A stretch of DNA of 64,000 nucleotides, from NCBI RefSeq assembly GCF_021738965.1, contig NZ_JAKKOQ010000015.1, positions 1 through 64,000 on the forward strand. Reading direction: 5' to 3'. Position numbers and translations under genes: made by a program. Position 1 is the stretch's first letter; each line of letters opens with the position of its first letter. Below are positions 18,087-27,039 of this stretch, one piece after another. Under the pieces are notes generated by a model that was not told the origin of the DNA, did not search any database, and saw only the letters and a list, made by a program, of their open reading frames with translations. This stretch comes from Gordonia zhenghanii (GTDB taxonomy: Bacteria; Actinomycetota; Actinomycetes; Mycobacteriales; Mycobacteriaceae).

Positions 18087-19091
18087 TCAGTCCCTGTTCT
18101 CCGGGTGCGGGTTGTCCGGGTATTGGGGCGGCTGGTACGGCTCCTGCTGGGGGTAGCCGCTGCCGTACTGTCCCGGCTCCGGCGTGTACTGGCCCGGATA
18201 CTGGGGAGCCTGCGGTTGGGGAGCAGTCGGGTTCTGGCCGGTCTGGTGCTGACCGGTGTACGGCTGCTGCGGTGTCTGCGGCATCTGCTGCGTGTACGCG
18301 GTCGGTGGCTGCTGCGAGTACGCCTGCTGTTGCGGAGCAGCCGCCTGTTGGTGTGATTGTGCGGCGTGGTTGCCCCGCGAGGAGGCAGCGGCCCGCTCTG
18401 CGCGCTCGGCCCGTCGTGCGGGGATCTCTTCGGAGACCTTGTCGAGGGCGGTCTCCCAGCGCGACTGCATCGGCTTGACCAGGCCGCCGCCGACACCGAC
18501 GACGATGACGCCGCCGAGGGTCGCGAGAACGGCGATCAGGACCGGTATGGTGACGGTCGTCGCGACGCCGATCTGGTTGAGGGCTGCGATGATTCCCGCG
18601 CCCCAGATGAAGACGGAGGCGACAGTCGCGATCAACGGACCGTAGGACGCGCCGCCGAGTGCGCCGCGAATGAGATCACTGACCGCGTGCGCGATCGCTG
18701 CGACGATCACGATGATGATAATCGCGATGAACAGCTTCGGGAGCCACGATACGAATCGGGTCAGAAGATCGCTGATCGGATTAGGTCCGAATACGCCGAT
18801 CGCCAATTGGAGGGCAATCAGGAGAATCGCGTAATAGACGACCTTCGCGAGAAGTGAACCTGCATCGTAATCGCTCTTGGCGAGAATCTTCGACAGTCCA
18901 CTGCGCTCGGTCAACCTATCGAATCCCACTTTGCGGAGAATCGTGGTGACGAGCTTGGCGAGGACCTTCGCGATGATCCAGCCGATCACCAGGATCACCA
19001 GGAATGCAACGAGCTTGGGTACGAAGTTTGCGATCGACGACCAGGCGTCGGATATGCCGGCGCCGTAGTCGATCGCCACGGTGGTGGCCAT
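18087..19091 (-). CDS. Conserved TM-helix repeat (mechanosensitive channel-like) membrane protein with Gln/Pro-rich tail
   Basis: The 334-residue protein has about five hydrophobic segments up to residue 210, with the repeated pattern seen in TM_helix (PF05552-type) proteins: VAFLVILVIGWIIAKVLAKL, then KILAKSDYDAGSLLAKVVYY, and again AIAHAVSDLIRGAL. This family is related to the N-terminal part of MscS-type channels but lacks the MscS pore domain, so channel activity is only inferred. From about residue 240 the protein is a disordered Gln/Pro/Tyr-rich tail (QQPPTAYTQQMPQTPQQPYT and similar). The upstream gap 19092-19309 is relatively A/T-rich and should hold its promoter. Confidence 0.75.
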   Translation of the reverse strand: MATTVAIDYGAGISDAWSSIANFVPKLVAFLVILVIGWIIAKVLAKLVTTILRKVGFDRLTERSGLSKILAKSDYDAGSLLAKVVYYAILLIALQLAIGVFGPNPISDLLTRFVSWLPKLFIAIIIIVIVAAIAHAVSDLIRGALGGASYGPLIATVASVFIWGAGIIAALNQIGVATTVTIPVLIAVLATLGGVIVVGVGGGLVKPMQSRWETALDKVSEEIPARRAERAERAAASSRGNHAAQSHQQAAAPQQQAYSQQPPTAYTQQMPQTPQQPYTGQHQTGQNPTAPQPQAPQYPGQYTPEPGQYGSGYPQQEPYQPPQYPDNPHPENRD

Positions 19092-19309
19092 TACAGTTCT
19101 CCCTCCATGTCGGGCGCAGAGAGCGCCGGACTCATGTCGACCGTATGGCGTCAGTAACGCAATTGCAGGCCTAGTGCGACATCAATGCAGGGGAGTGGTG
19201 CGCGAAAAGCGCAATGAGGTGCGAAAAAGGCGTCGATAACAATTCGATAATCCACATAGAGAACAAATGCCGCGACATCACCGATTTCCGTGCGATGTGG
19301 ACCGCGGAT

Positions 19310-20131
19310 TTACCGTTCGACGGTCGTCGTAGGTTTGACGGCGATGATCTCGATCGCCGCGAGGTTGTCGCGGTACTTCAGGAAAACCGAACGCATGCCG
19401 AGGATCCGTACCCGGGCCGCGCGATTGCGGATCACGTTGCTGACGAAACGCACCGTCCGCAGAACGCCTTCGTCGGCGATCACGCGACGCGGTTCCAGGA
19501 GTGCCATCGGTGCGAATCGCACTTGTTCGACGGTGAACCCAGCGTCAGTCATGACCGTGCGCCATTCGTCCTCGGTGAGCGGGCGGGCATTGACCTTGAT
19601 CGATCGGGCCAGAGCCTTGCGGATCTCGGTCTTCTGGTCGTCTGCGAGTGTGTCGGGGTTCAGGGACAACTCGTGGATCGCGTACCGGCCACCGGGACGC
19701 AGCACGCGGAACGCCTCGGCCGCGATCTCGGCCTTGTGGCGGTCGGTCTGCATCGTGAGCATGGCTTCGCCGATCGCGGCGTCCACGGACTCCGACTCGA
19801 GTCCGGTGGCCGACGCGTCGCCCTCGACGACGCGGCCGCGATCCCCGACGACCTTCTCGGTGAGAGTGGCTGCGTCGCCGTCGGATTCGACTCCCACGTA
19901 ACTGCGAGGGCCGTGAGAGAGGATCGCACCGGCGGTCTTCCCGAGCCCGGGCGCGATCTCGAGGACGTCGGCGCCTGAAAGGTCAGCGTCGTCGAGCATC
20001 TGCTCGGTCATGCCGCGACCGCCCGGGCGCAGCACGCGTTTGCCGAGTCGCGCGAGCAGCCAATGCCCGGGCACGTCCTCGACCTTCCTATTCGCGAGAG
20101 GGAGGTCGTTCGGGGACGGATCGACGCTCAT
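19310..20131 (-). CDS. Class I SAM-dependent methyltransferase, iron-box controlled
   Basis: The 273-residue protein has the SAM-binding motif I VLEIAPGLGKTAG (about residues 56-68), an acidic VGVESDGDAATLTEKVVGD strand end and the FRVLRPGGRYAIHEL motif of the Methyltransf_11 group. The substrate cannot be recognised. The start at 20131 has an AAGGAG ribosome-binding site, and an IdeR/DtxR-type iron box begins 11 bp upstream of the ATG. Expression is therefore probably repressed by Fe(II)-IdeR, which hints at a role in siderophore, haem or quinone chemistry under iron limitation. The C-terminal half (GMRSVFLKYRDNLAAIEIIAV) shows no extra domain that I know. Confidence 0.8.
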   Translation of the reverse strand: MSVDPSPNDLPLANRKVEDVPGHWLLARLGKRVLRPGGRGMTEQMLDDADLSGADVLEIAPGLGKTAGAILSHGPRSYVGVESDGDAATLTEKVVGDRGRVVEGDASATGLESESVDAAIGEAMLTMQTDRHKAEIAAEAFRVLRPGGRYAIHELSLNPDTLADDQKTEIRKALARSIKVNARPLTEDEWRTVMTDAGFTVEQVRFAPMALLEPRRVIADEGVLRTVRFVSNVIRNRAARVRILGMRSVFLKYRDNLAAIEIIAVKPTTTVER

Positions 20132-20142
20132 GGAGTGCTCCT

Positions 20143-20161
20143 TATGTTTAGGCTTACCTAA
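20143..20161 (-). promoter_or_regulatory. IdeR/DtxR-type iron box
   Basis: TATGTTTAGGCTTACCTAA matches the IdeR consensus TTAGGTTAGGCTAACCTAA at 15 of 19 positions and contains perfect TTAGG/CCTAA arms (20148-20152, 20157-20161) around a 4-bp spacer. It lies 11 bp upstream of the methyltransferase ATG on the minus strand and overlaps the place where its promoter should be. Repression by iron-loaded IdeR is inferred from the match. Confidence 0.8.
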
Positions 20162-20229
20162 TACTAGAATAGGGGCTCCGCATACGGTCGATCAGGGCCA
20201 TCCGGACATCGGGCGTCGGGACGAAAGGC

Positions 20230-21138
20230 TCATTCGGCGGCGAAATGCTCCGTCAACTCGCCGACGATCTGCTCCCACAACGGTTCGGGCAGGTCGTGCG
20301 CCATGCCGTCGATCATGACCAGACGTGCGTCGGGAACTGATCGTGCGACGGCGCGTGCCCCCGACGGTCGCATCAACTTGTCGTGGGTGCCGTGCAGCAC
20401 CAGAGTGCGAGCCGTGATCCTCTCGTCGTGCGAGCTGAGCGAACCGGAAGCGAGAATCGCCGCGAACTGTCGAACCACGCCCACCGGGTAATAGCAGCGG
20501 TCGAAGTACTCGACGGCGTTCTGGCGCGACTGGTCGAGTGTCGGCGGGTACACGGGTGAGCCGATCGTGCGCCCGATGCCCATCGTGTGCTCGACGATCT
20601 CGTCCCGGCCGGAGCCCTTCGGCGGCGGCGACAGCAGCGCAAGGAGCTGTCGCGGACCGGGCGGCGGCAGCAATGCGCGATTGTTACTCGACATCACGAC
20701 GGTCGCCGACAAGACTCGGTCTGGATGATCGGCCGCCAGGACCTGCGCGACCATTCCGCCCATCGACGCGCCGACGATGTGCGCGCGATCGACCCCGAGG
20801 TGATCGAGGACCCGCATCGCGTCCTCGGCGAGGTCTGTCAAGGTGTACGGCGCACCCTTCGCGGGCCGGCCGAGAAAGAACTGAACCAATTTGATCGGAA
20901 GCGGCGGACCGTCCACGCGCGCACCGTCGAACTTTCCGGAGAGTCCGCTGTCGCGGTTGTCGAACCGGATCACCCGGTAGCCGGCCGCCGCGATCTTCTC
21001 GCAGAAGTCGGAACGCCAGTAGACCATCTGCGCGCCCAGCCCCATCACGAGGAGTACGGCGGGATTGTCGGGGTCGCCGAACTCGTCGTAGAAGAGATCG
21101 ACGTCCCCGCCCGTGATGATGCCTTCATGCGTAGTCAT
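20230..21138 (-). CDS. Alpha/beta hydrolase
   Basis: The 302-residue protein has the alpha/beta-hydrolase fold: LLVMGLGAQMVYWRSDF (oxyanion region), VIRFDNRDSGLSG, the nucleophile elbow GASMGGM with Ser125, LVLHGTHDKLM with the acid residue, and a late histidine in DGMAHDLPE. The RFDNRDSGLS block is common in the branch annotated as non-haem haloperoxidase or lipase/esterase-like proteins. The natural ester or lactone substrate is unknown. The start MTTHEG at 21138 is preferred, because the longer frame would extend into the divergent promoter region. Confidence 0.85.
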   Translation of the reverse strand: MTTHEGIITGGDVDLFYDEFGDPDNPAVLLVMGLGAQMVYWRSDFCEKIAAAGYRVIRFDNRDSGLSGKFDGARVDGPPLPIKLVQFFLGRPAKGAPYTLTDLAEDAMRVLDHLGVDRAHIVGASMGGMVAQVLAADHPDRVLSATVVMSSNNRALLPPPGPRQLLALLSPPPKGSGRDEIVEHTMGIGRTIGSPVYPPTLDQSRQNAVEYFDRCYYPVGVVRQFAAILASGSLSSHDERITARTLVLHGTHDKLMRPSGARAVARSVPDARLVMIDGMAHDLPEPLWEQIVGELTEHFAAE

Positions 21139-21176
21139 ACAGACATGATCGCGGACTGGGCATGGTCGCCGAACGG

Positions 21177-21208
21177 GTGGGATCATGGCCCAACCGGTGG
21201 GATCATGA
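21177..21208 (+). repeat. 12-bp direct repeat, 20-bp period, before the nitroreductase gene
   Basis: GGTGGGATCATG occurs at 21177-21188 and again at 21197-21208, exactly 20 bp (about two helical turns) apart. The second copy carries the likely ribosome-binding site of the gene starting at 21213. The first copy opens a mini-frame ATG (21186) of seven codons. The pair could be a tandem duplication of the leader or a two-site operator. Confidence 0.4.
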
Positions 21209-21212
21209 ACGC

Positions 21213-21890
21213 ATGGAGTACGACCAGGTCATCCGGACGACGTTCGCGGCCCGTGAGTTCACCGACGATCCGGTGACCGATGAGGCCTTGTACGAGGTTC
21301 TCGACACCGCGCGCTTCGCGCCGAGCGGCGGGAACCGCCAAGGAGCCCACATCACGATCGTGCGGGACGCCGATGTGAAGCGCCAGATCGCCGAACTGAG
21401 CAGACCCGGCGCGCGGCGATACCTCGCGCAGCGAGCCGCGGGGGAGATGCCTTGGAACACAGTGGATCCGACGACTCTCACCGAGAAGGAGATCGCAGCG
21501 GCCCGAGGTGTGGGCGCATTCGTCGCTCCGCTCGCCGGCGCGCCCGTGCTCCTGGTGGTCTCCATCGATCTCGCCGTCGTCGCCTCTACTGACAAAGACC
21601 TCGACCGCGTCGGAGTCGTCAGCGGTGGATCGATCTACCCGCTGGCGTGGAACATCCTGACCGCCGCGCGTTCGCGTGGCCTCGGCGGAACCTTCACGAC
21701 CATGGCGACCGCCGAGGAACCCGCAGTCCGGGAACTCCTGAAGATTCCGTCGGGGCACGCAGTCGCTGCAGTGATCCCGCTCGGACGACCTGTTCGACAG
21801 CTGACGCGCCTGCGCCGGAACGCCGTCGAGGAGTTCGTCACTCGCGACGTCTACGACGGTGCGCCGTTCACGCTCGCGCCCGAGCGGTGA
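21213..21890 (+). CDS. Nitroreductase family flavoprotein
   Basis: The 225-residue protein has the FMN-binding nitroreductase pattern: RTTFAAREFTDDPVTDEALY at the N-terminus, ARFAPSGGNRQGAH for the phosphate/FMN loop, and SIYPLAWNILTAARSRGLGG and IPSGHAVAAVIPLGRP near the end. These dimeric enzymes use NAD(P)H to reduce nitro groups, quinones or enones. The physiological substrate is not evident. The start is ATG at 21213 with GGTGGG 10 bp upstream. The DNA ligase gene follows after 6 bp, so the two may be co-transcribed. Confidence 0.88.
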   Translation: MEYDQVIRTTFAAREFTDDPVTDEALYEVLDTARFAPSGGNRQGAHITIVRDADVKRQIAELSRPGARRYLAQRAAGEMPWNTVDPTTLTEKEIAAARGVGAFVAPLAGAPVLLVVSIDLAVVASTDKDLDRVGVVSGGSIYPLAWNILTAARSRGLGGTFTTMATAEEPAVRELLKIPSGHAVAAVIPLGRPVRQLTRLRRNAVEEFVTRDVYDGAPFTLAPER

Positions 21891-21896
21891 GCGCGG

Positions 21897-23441
21897 ATGA
21901 CACGCGCGTCGATGCTTCTCGCCGACTTGGTGGCGGCCGCCGCCGAGGTCTCCTCGACGAGGTCACGAGCCGCGAAGACGCGCACCCTCGCCGAGGTCCT
22001 CTCGCTGCTGCGCCCTGACGAGGTCCCCGCGGCCGTCGGGGTGATCCTCGGACGGCCGCGACAGGGTCGCCTGGGCATCGGCTGGCGGACCCTCGCGAAC
22101 CTCGCCACCGATCCCGCACCCACCGCGACTCTGCGCGTCCGGGACGTCGACGAGGCGTTCAGTGAACTGTCGACCGGTCGAGGCTCGGGATCGGCAGCTC
22201 GTCGCTCGGCGACCCTCACCGGACTGATGAGTCGCGCGAGCGCCGAGGAGCAGAACTATCTCGTTCGGGTGATGACCGGTGAGATGAGGACCGGCGCGCT
22301 CGAAGGGGTCCTCGTCGACGCCGTCGCCCACGCGGCCGAACTCGACAAGAACACGGTGCGTCGCGCCGTCATGCTCTCGGGCGACCTCGGGGCCACGGCC
22401 CGTGCAGCGCTCGAGGGCGACGACCTGACTCTCGTCGACCTCACCCCGGGCGTGCCGGTCCAGCCGATGCTGGCCGGGACCGCCCCGTCACCGGGCGAGG
22501 CCGTCTCGACGACCGGCGCGGCATCGGTCGAGTACAAGCTCGACGGGGCCCGGCTACAAGTACATCGTGTGGGAGGCCAGGTGAGCGTCTACACGCGAAG
22601 CCTGGCCGACATCACCGACCGGGTTCCCGAAGTCGTCGACGTGGTCGCCGCGTTCGGCGGCGGGGACCTCGTCCTCGACGGCGAGATGCTCGCCGTCGAC
22701 GAGGCAGGCGCCGCCCGACCGTTCCAGGACACGATGCGCAGCCTCGGACGCGACGGTTCCCGAACGCTCGCAGTCTGGTTCTTCGACATCCTGTACGGGG
22801 CGGGCCGCTCCCGAATCGAGGAACCACTCGCCGAACGGCGGACAGTGCTCCGGAATGTCGCAGGCGACCACGCGATTCCGGGAAGGCTCGTCGCCGCCGA
22901 CGACCCGGATGGCGCGCAGGCGGTGCTAGACGAAGCGCTGGCGGCCGGCCACGAAGGGATCGTCGTCAAAGCCCTCGACTCGCCCTATTCAGCGGGGCGA
23001 CGAGGTTCGCACTGGATCAAGGTGAAACCCGTCTACACCTACGACCTCGTCGTGCTCGCCGTCGAGGACGGGTCGGGACGTCGGTCGGGACAGCTCTCGA
23101 ACATCCACCTCGGTGCGCGCGACCCCGACGGGCAGTTCGGGCCCGCCGGCGGCTTCGTGATGGTGGGCAAGACATTCAAAGGGCTCACCGACGACACTCT
23201 GAGATGGCAGACCGACTACTTTCCGACGATCGCGGACCGACGCGAGGGGCACGTTCTGCACGTGCGGCCCGAGACCGTCGTGGAAGTCGCGGTCGACGGG
23301 GTCCAACGATCCACGCGATATCCGGGTGGCGCAGCGCTCCGGTTCGCGCGGGTCAAGCGGTACCGCACCGGTATCGATGCGAAGCCCGCGCAGGAGGCGG
23401 ACACCATCGCATCGATCCGCAATCGCCTGCCGCGGCTCTGA
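21897..23441 (+). CDS. ATP-dependent DNA ligase (LigB-type)
   Basis: The 514-residue ligase has an N-terminal DNA-binding domain of about 200 residues, then the nucleotidyltransferase core with the lysine motif EYKLDGARLQVHR (Lys214 forms the AMP adduct), LDGEMLAV (motif III), WFFDILY, EGIVVKALDSPYSAGRRGSHW (motif IV region) and the OB-fold KVKPVYTYDLVVLAVE. This is the actinobacterial single-polypeptide ATP ligase, separate from NAD ligase LigA and from LigD. It probably works in DNA repair. It follows the nitroreductase gene by 6 bp. The neighbouring acyl-CoA synthetase is convergent, 9 bp away. Confidence 0.92.
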   Translation: MTRASMLLADLVAAAAEVSSTRSRAAKTRTLAEVLSLLRPDEVPAAVGVILGRPRQGRLGIGWRTLANLATDPAPTATLRVRDVDEAFSELSTGRGSGSAARRSATLTGLMSRASAEEQNYLVRVMTGEMRTGALEGVLVDAVAHAAELDKNTVRRAVMLSGDLGATARAALEGDDLTLVDLTPGVPVQPMLAGTAPSPGEAVSTTGAASVEYKLDGARLQVHRVGGQVSVYTRSLADITDRVPEVVDVVAAFGGGDLVLDGEMLAVDEAGAARPFQDTMRSLGRDGSRTLAVWFFDILYGAGRSRIEEPLAERRTVLRNVAGDHAIPGRLVAADDPDGAQAVLDEALAAGHEGIVVKALDSPYSAGRRGSHWIKVKPVYTYDLVVLAVEDGSGRRSGQLSNIHLGARDPDGQFGPAGGFVMVGKTFKGLTDDTLRWQTDYFPTIADRREGHVLHVRPETVVEVAVDGVQRSTRYPGGAALRFARVKRYRTGIDAKPAQEADTIASIRNRLPRL

Positions 23442-23450
23442 CACGCGGCC

Positions 23451-25172
23451 TCAGCGCGAACCGCGCATCCCGAAGTCCTCATCGCGGAACTCGCTCTCGA
23501 CCCGGGTGTCGGCGTTGTCGTCCTCCCGCCGTCGAAGCTCGACGCGGCGGATCTTGCCGGAGATCGTCTTGGGGAGTTCGAAGAACTCGATACGTCGGAC
23601 CCGGAGGTACGGAGGCAGGTTGTCGCGCGCATAAGCGAGGATTGCGTGGGCGGTGTCCGGCGTCGGCTCGTGTCCGGGAGCCAGCGCGATGTACGCCTTC
23701 GGCACGGCCAGACGCACCTGATCGGGCGCCGGGACGACGGCCGCCTCGGCTACGGCGGGGTGCTCGATCAGGACACTCTCCAACTCGAACGGGCTGACCT
23801 TGTAGTCGGACGCCTTGAACACGTCGTCGGTCCTGCCGATGTAGGTGATGTACCCGTCCTCGTCGCGTTCGGCGACGTCTCCGGTGTGGTAGAAGCCGTG
23901 GGCCATCGCGAGCGCGTTCCGCTCGTCGTCGCCCTGGTATCCGGTCATCAAGGTCAGCGGGCGGCCTTGCGGGCCTTCGAGATCCAGGCAGATCTCGCCT
24001 TCGCCCGGCCCGTCGACCGGCTCGCCGGTCTCCGGCGACACCAGCACGACGGGCACCCCGGGAAGCGGCCGGCCCATCGACCCCGACTTGAGTGGTTGCC
24101 CGGGCGAGTTCGCGACGGACGCGGTGCACTCGGTCTGTCCGAAGCCGTCGCGGATCATCAGTCCCCAGTGCTCGTGAACCTTGCTGATCACTTCGGGGTT
24201 GAGGGGCTCGCCTGCGCCGATCGCCTCGCGCAGCGACGCGGGGCGTCCCGACGACAGGTCGGCGTTGATCAACATGCGCCACACGGTCGGCGGCGCGCAG
24301 AACGTCGAGACGTGCTCGTCGGTGATGCGTCCGAGGAGCGCTGCAGGATCGAAGCGTTCGTAGTTGTAGACGAGGACGGCGGCTTCGGCGAGGAACGGGG
24401 CGAAGAAGTTCGACCACGCGTGCTTGGCCCACCCGGGGCTCGAGATGTTGAGGTGGACGTCCCCCGGCTGCAGGCCGAGCCAGTACATCGTGGACAGGTG
24501 ACCGACCGGGTACGAGACGTGCGTGTGCTCGACGAGTTTCGGCTTGCTGGTGGTGCCCGAGGTGAAATAGAGGAGGACGCGGTCGGTCGAGGCGTTGCCG
24601 GGATGGTCGATGACAGGATCGGGCGCAGCCGAGGCAGCGGCGTAATCGGTCCACCCGTCCGCGGACGCACCGATCGCGAAGCGGTGCTCGACTCCGGCGA
24701 CGTCGGCGAACTTCGGTGCGTCGGCGGCATTGCAGATCGCGCCTCGGGCGCCACCACGTGCTACGCGATCGGCGAGGTCGGCCGGTCCGACAGCGGTCGT
24801 CGTCGGCATGATGACGGCGCCGATCTTGATGAGCGCCAACATCGACTCCCAGAGTTCCACCTGGTTGTCGAGCATCACGATGACGCTCTGGCCGCGTTGA
24901 ACGCCGGATTCCTGCAGCATGGCAGCGACCTGATCGGATCGCCGCGCCAGGTCGTCGAACGTGTACGACGCCCTGGAACCGTCGGCCTCGACGATGATCA
25001 ACGCGGGGGAGTCGTTTCCGCGCGCATAGGTGTCGAACCAGTCGTGACCGAAATTGAAGTTCGGGCCGACGTCGGGCCACGCGAACTCGGCGGTCGCGGC
25101 GTCATAGTCGTCCCGCAGACGGAGGAGGGTATCGCGGGCGGTCCGGAGGCTGTCGGTGGCAGAGATCGTCAT
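23451..25172 (-). CDS. Acyl-CoA synthetase, AMP-forming (medium-chain/benzoate type)
   Basis: The 573-residue adenylating enzyme has YFTSGTTSKPKLVEHTH (the P-loop-like AMP signature), RDGFGQTECTASVAN (A5), YHTGDVAERDEDGYITYIGR (A7/A8) and PKTISGKIRRVELRRRE with the catalytic lysine near the C-terminus. It activates a carboxylic acid to acyl-AMP and then to the CoA thioester. The overall pattern with KASDYKVSPFELESVLIEHP fits the medium-chain acyl-CoA or benzoate-CoA ligase group. It is divergent from the iron-boxed ABC operon, with only 109 bp between starts, so the two may share regulatory DNA; a 5-bp CCCCT/AGGGG hairpin lies at 25209-25222. Confidence 0.88.
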   Translation of the reverse strand: MTISATDSLRTARDTLLRLRDDYDAATAEFAWPDVGPNFNFGHDWFDTYARGNDSPALIIVEADGSRASYTFDDLARRSDQVAAMLQESGVQRGQSVIVMLDNQVELWESMLALIKIGAVIMPTTTAVGPADLADRVARGGARGAICNAADAPKFADVAGVEHRFAIGASADGWTDYAAASAAPDPVIDHPGNASTDRVLLYFTSGTTSKPKLVEHTHVSYPVGHLSTMYWLGLQPGDVHLNISSPGWAKHAWSNFFAPFLAEAAVLVYNYERFDPAALLGRITDEHVSTFCAPPTVWRMLINADLSSGRPASLREAIGAGEPLNPEVISKVHEHWGLMIRDGFGQTECTASVANSPGQPLKSGSMGRPLPGVPVVLVSPETGEPVDGPGEGEICLDLEGPQGRPLTLMTGYQGDDERNALAMAHGFYHTGDVAERDEDGYITYIGRTDDVFKASDYKVSPFELESVLIEHPAVAEAAVVPAPDQVRLAVPKAYIALAPGHEPTPDTAHAILAYARDNLPPYLRVRRIEFFELPKTISGKIRRVELRRREDDNADTRVESEFRDEDFGMRGSR

Positions 25173-25263
25173 GGTTCCGATTGTGCCGGGAGAGTGACCG
25201 GAGTCATACCCCTCCGAAGGGGGGTGGAGCGGCTCGGAGACGCGCCGCCAAGCGTGCGAGAAC

Positions 25264-25282
25264 GTAGGGTAGCCTAAATTGA
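25264..25282 (+). promoter_or_regulatory. IdeR/DtxR-type iron box at the ABC exporter start
   Basis: The segment beginning GTAGGGTAGCCTAAATTGA matches the IdeR consensus TTAGGTTAGGCTAACCTAA at 13 of 19 positions, best in its left half. A TAGGGT hexamer (25265-25270) within it sits about 11 bp before the ATG at 25282. The operon transcript would then be nearly leaderless, with the box over the -10 element. Control by iron is inferred. Confidence 0.6.
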
Positions 25283-27039
25283 TGCTCGATGGCTCACGGT
25301 ACCCGGCTCATGCCGACCCCAGATCCCTGCGCGTCAGAGTGTTCGGTCGAGGGTTCCTCGCCGGGAGTAGACCCGCCGAACGCGGGTCGTATGTGCGGGT
25401 CGACGAGGAGACGACGGCCCGCACCTTGGTGGTCAGGACGATGTGGGGTGCCAACAAGTATTCGATTCCCGCGATGCTTCTGATGATCGGGCATTTCGCC
25501 GGTGAGGCGTTGGTCCCGGTAATTATGGGTGTGGCGATCGATCGTGCCGTGCTCACGCATGACGGTGGGCAGTTGGCGCTCTGGTTGATCGTTCTCATCG
25601 CCGATTTCGCGCTGCTGTCGTTCACCTGGCGATTCGGTGAGCGAATGGCGATCTACGCATTGCACGTAATCGAGCATCAGTATCGGATGCGCGTCACCGA
25701 CCGCATGCTCGACCCGGCCGGAACCGACGGCCCGGCACGGCTCCCCGGGACGGCGCTGAGCATCGCGACCTCGGACGTGTCGCGATTGGCGCTGGCCGTG
25801 TTCCTCGTGATCTTCCCGGTCGGCGAGATGTTCGCGGTCGTCGTCGCAGGCGTCATCCTCCTGTGGATCTCGTGGCCGTTGGGGCTCGCAGTACTCGTCG
25901 GCGCACCAGTGATGTTCTGGCTGCTCGATCGGGCGGGTGCACCGCTGCGAGCACGAACAGCCGAACAGCAAGAGTTCGTCGGGGCCGCGGCCGGAACAGC
26001 TGCAGATCTCGTGGCCGGGTTCCGGGTCCTGAAAGGGCTTGGTGCGGATCGGCCCGCTGCGCGGCGGTATCGGCACGCCAGCAGGCAGGCGCGGGACTCC
26101 GCGATCGCCGCGATGCGGAGCGAGGGCGTGTATGTCGCTCTGCTGCAGACCGTGTCATCGCTGTTCGTCGTCGCAGTCGGCGCCGCAGCCGGGGTCATGG
26201 CCGTCAACGGCGCGATGGGACTCGGCGCGCTGATCACCGTGGTCGGCCTCACCCAGTTCATGATCGGGCCGCTCAACGCGATAAGCACCAACTTCGGAGC
26301 GGTGTGGAACGGAGCGGTCCCCAGCGCCGACCGCGTGCTGTCGGTCCTGCAGGCGGGGCCCGGATCGCATTCGGGCGACGTCGACGCGGCCGACGGTCCA
26401 CTCGTGATCACCGGACTGCCCGATCCGACCGGTGCACGATCGGACCTGTCCATTCCGCCCCGCGGAGTCACCGTGATCTCGACCGACCACGCCACTACTC
26501 GCCGCCTCACCGCGGTGCTCTCGAGAGAGAGTTCCATCGACGGCGTCCACATCCGGATCGGGGACACCCACCATGCGTCGCTCGACGAGGCTGCCGGACG
26601 ACAGGTGGTCCGCGTGGTGCCCCACACTCCGCACTTGTTCGAAGGGTCGGTGCTCGAGAACATCGAGGCCGTCGCAGACTCCGGCGGCGATCGCGTGTCC
26701 CGTGCGGTGTTTGCGGCAGTCTGCGACGACGTCGCCCAGGTTCTGCCCGACGGACTCGACAGTCCGGTCGGCGAGGCCGGGAGAATGCTGTCGGGTGGGC
26801 AGCGGCAGCGAGTCGGGCTCGCTCGCGCCCTCGCCGCAGAGTCGGCGTTCCTGGTCTTGACCGATCCGACGACGGCCGTCGACTCGATGACGGAGGCGCG
26901 CGTCGTCGAGCGCGTGCAGCGGATGCGCGCCGACGCGGCGACGGTCGTGTTCACGCACTCGCCGTCGTGGGCGGCGGTCGCCGACACCGTGATCAGACTG
27001 GACCCGCTCGCCGAGCCTGCGTTGGAGGCGGTGAAATGA
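25282..27039 (+). CDS. ABC exporter half-transporter with degenerate ATP site (subunit 1)
   Basis: The 585-residue protein is a type IV ABC exporter half: about six membrane helices (residues 60-340) and an ATPase domain. The Walker A region reads ISTDHATTRRLTAV, with no GxxGxGKS/T, and the Walker B region reads FLVLTDPTTAVDS, where the usual Asp-Glu is Thr-Asp. The signature LSGGQRQRVGLARALA (from about residue 503) and the switch histidine in FTHSPSW are intact. It must pair with the next protein, which has the opposite defects. Start ATG 25282 follows directly on an iron box; a TTG one codon earlier is possible. Siderophore or iron-linked export, or import as in IrtAB, is inferred from that box. 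Confidence 0.85.
   Translation: MLDGSRYPAHADPRSLRVRVFGRGFLAGSRPAERGSYVRVDEETTARTLVVRTMWGANKYSIPAMLLMIGHFAGEALVPVIMGVAIDRAVLTHDGGQLALWLIVLIADFALLSFTWRFGERMAIYALHVIEHQYRMRVTDRMLDPAGTDGPARLPGTALSIATSDVSRLALAVFLVIFPVGEMFAVVVAGVILLWISWPLGLAVLVGAPVMFWLLDRAGAPLRARTAEQQEFVGAAAGTAADLVAGFRVLKGLGADRPAARRYRHASRQARDSAIAAMRSEGVYVALLQTVSSLFVVAVGAAAGVMAVNGAMGLGALITVVGLTQFMIGPLNAISTNFGAVWNGAVPSADRVLSVLQAGPGSHSGDVDAADGPLVITGLPDPTGARSDLSIPPRGVTVISTDHATTRRLTAVLSRESSIDGVHIRIGDTHHASLDEAAGRQVVRVVPHTPHLFEGSVLENIEAVADSGGDRVSRAVFAAVCDDVAQVLPDGLDSPVGEAGRMLSGGQRQRVGLARALAAESAFLVLTDPTTAVDSMTEARVVERVQRMRADAATVVFTHSPSWAAVADTVIRLDPLAEPALEAVK

Noticed and set aside
25863-27035. 391-codon extension upstream of the second ABC half-transporter
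   Set aside because: It lies inside the first half-transporter in another frame and encodes Arg-rich sequence without domains; the ATGA overlap at 27036 gives the real start.
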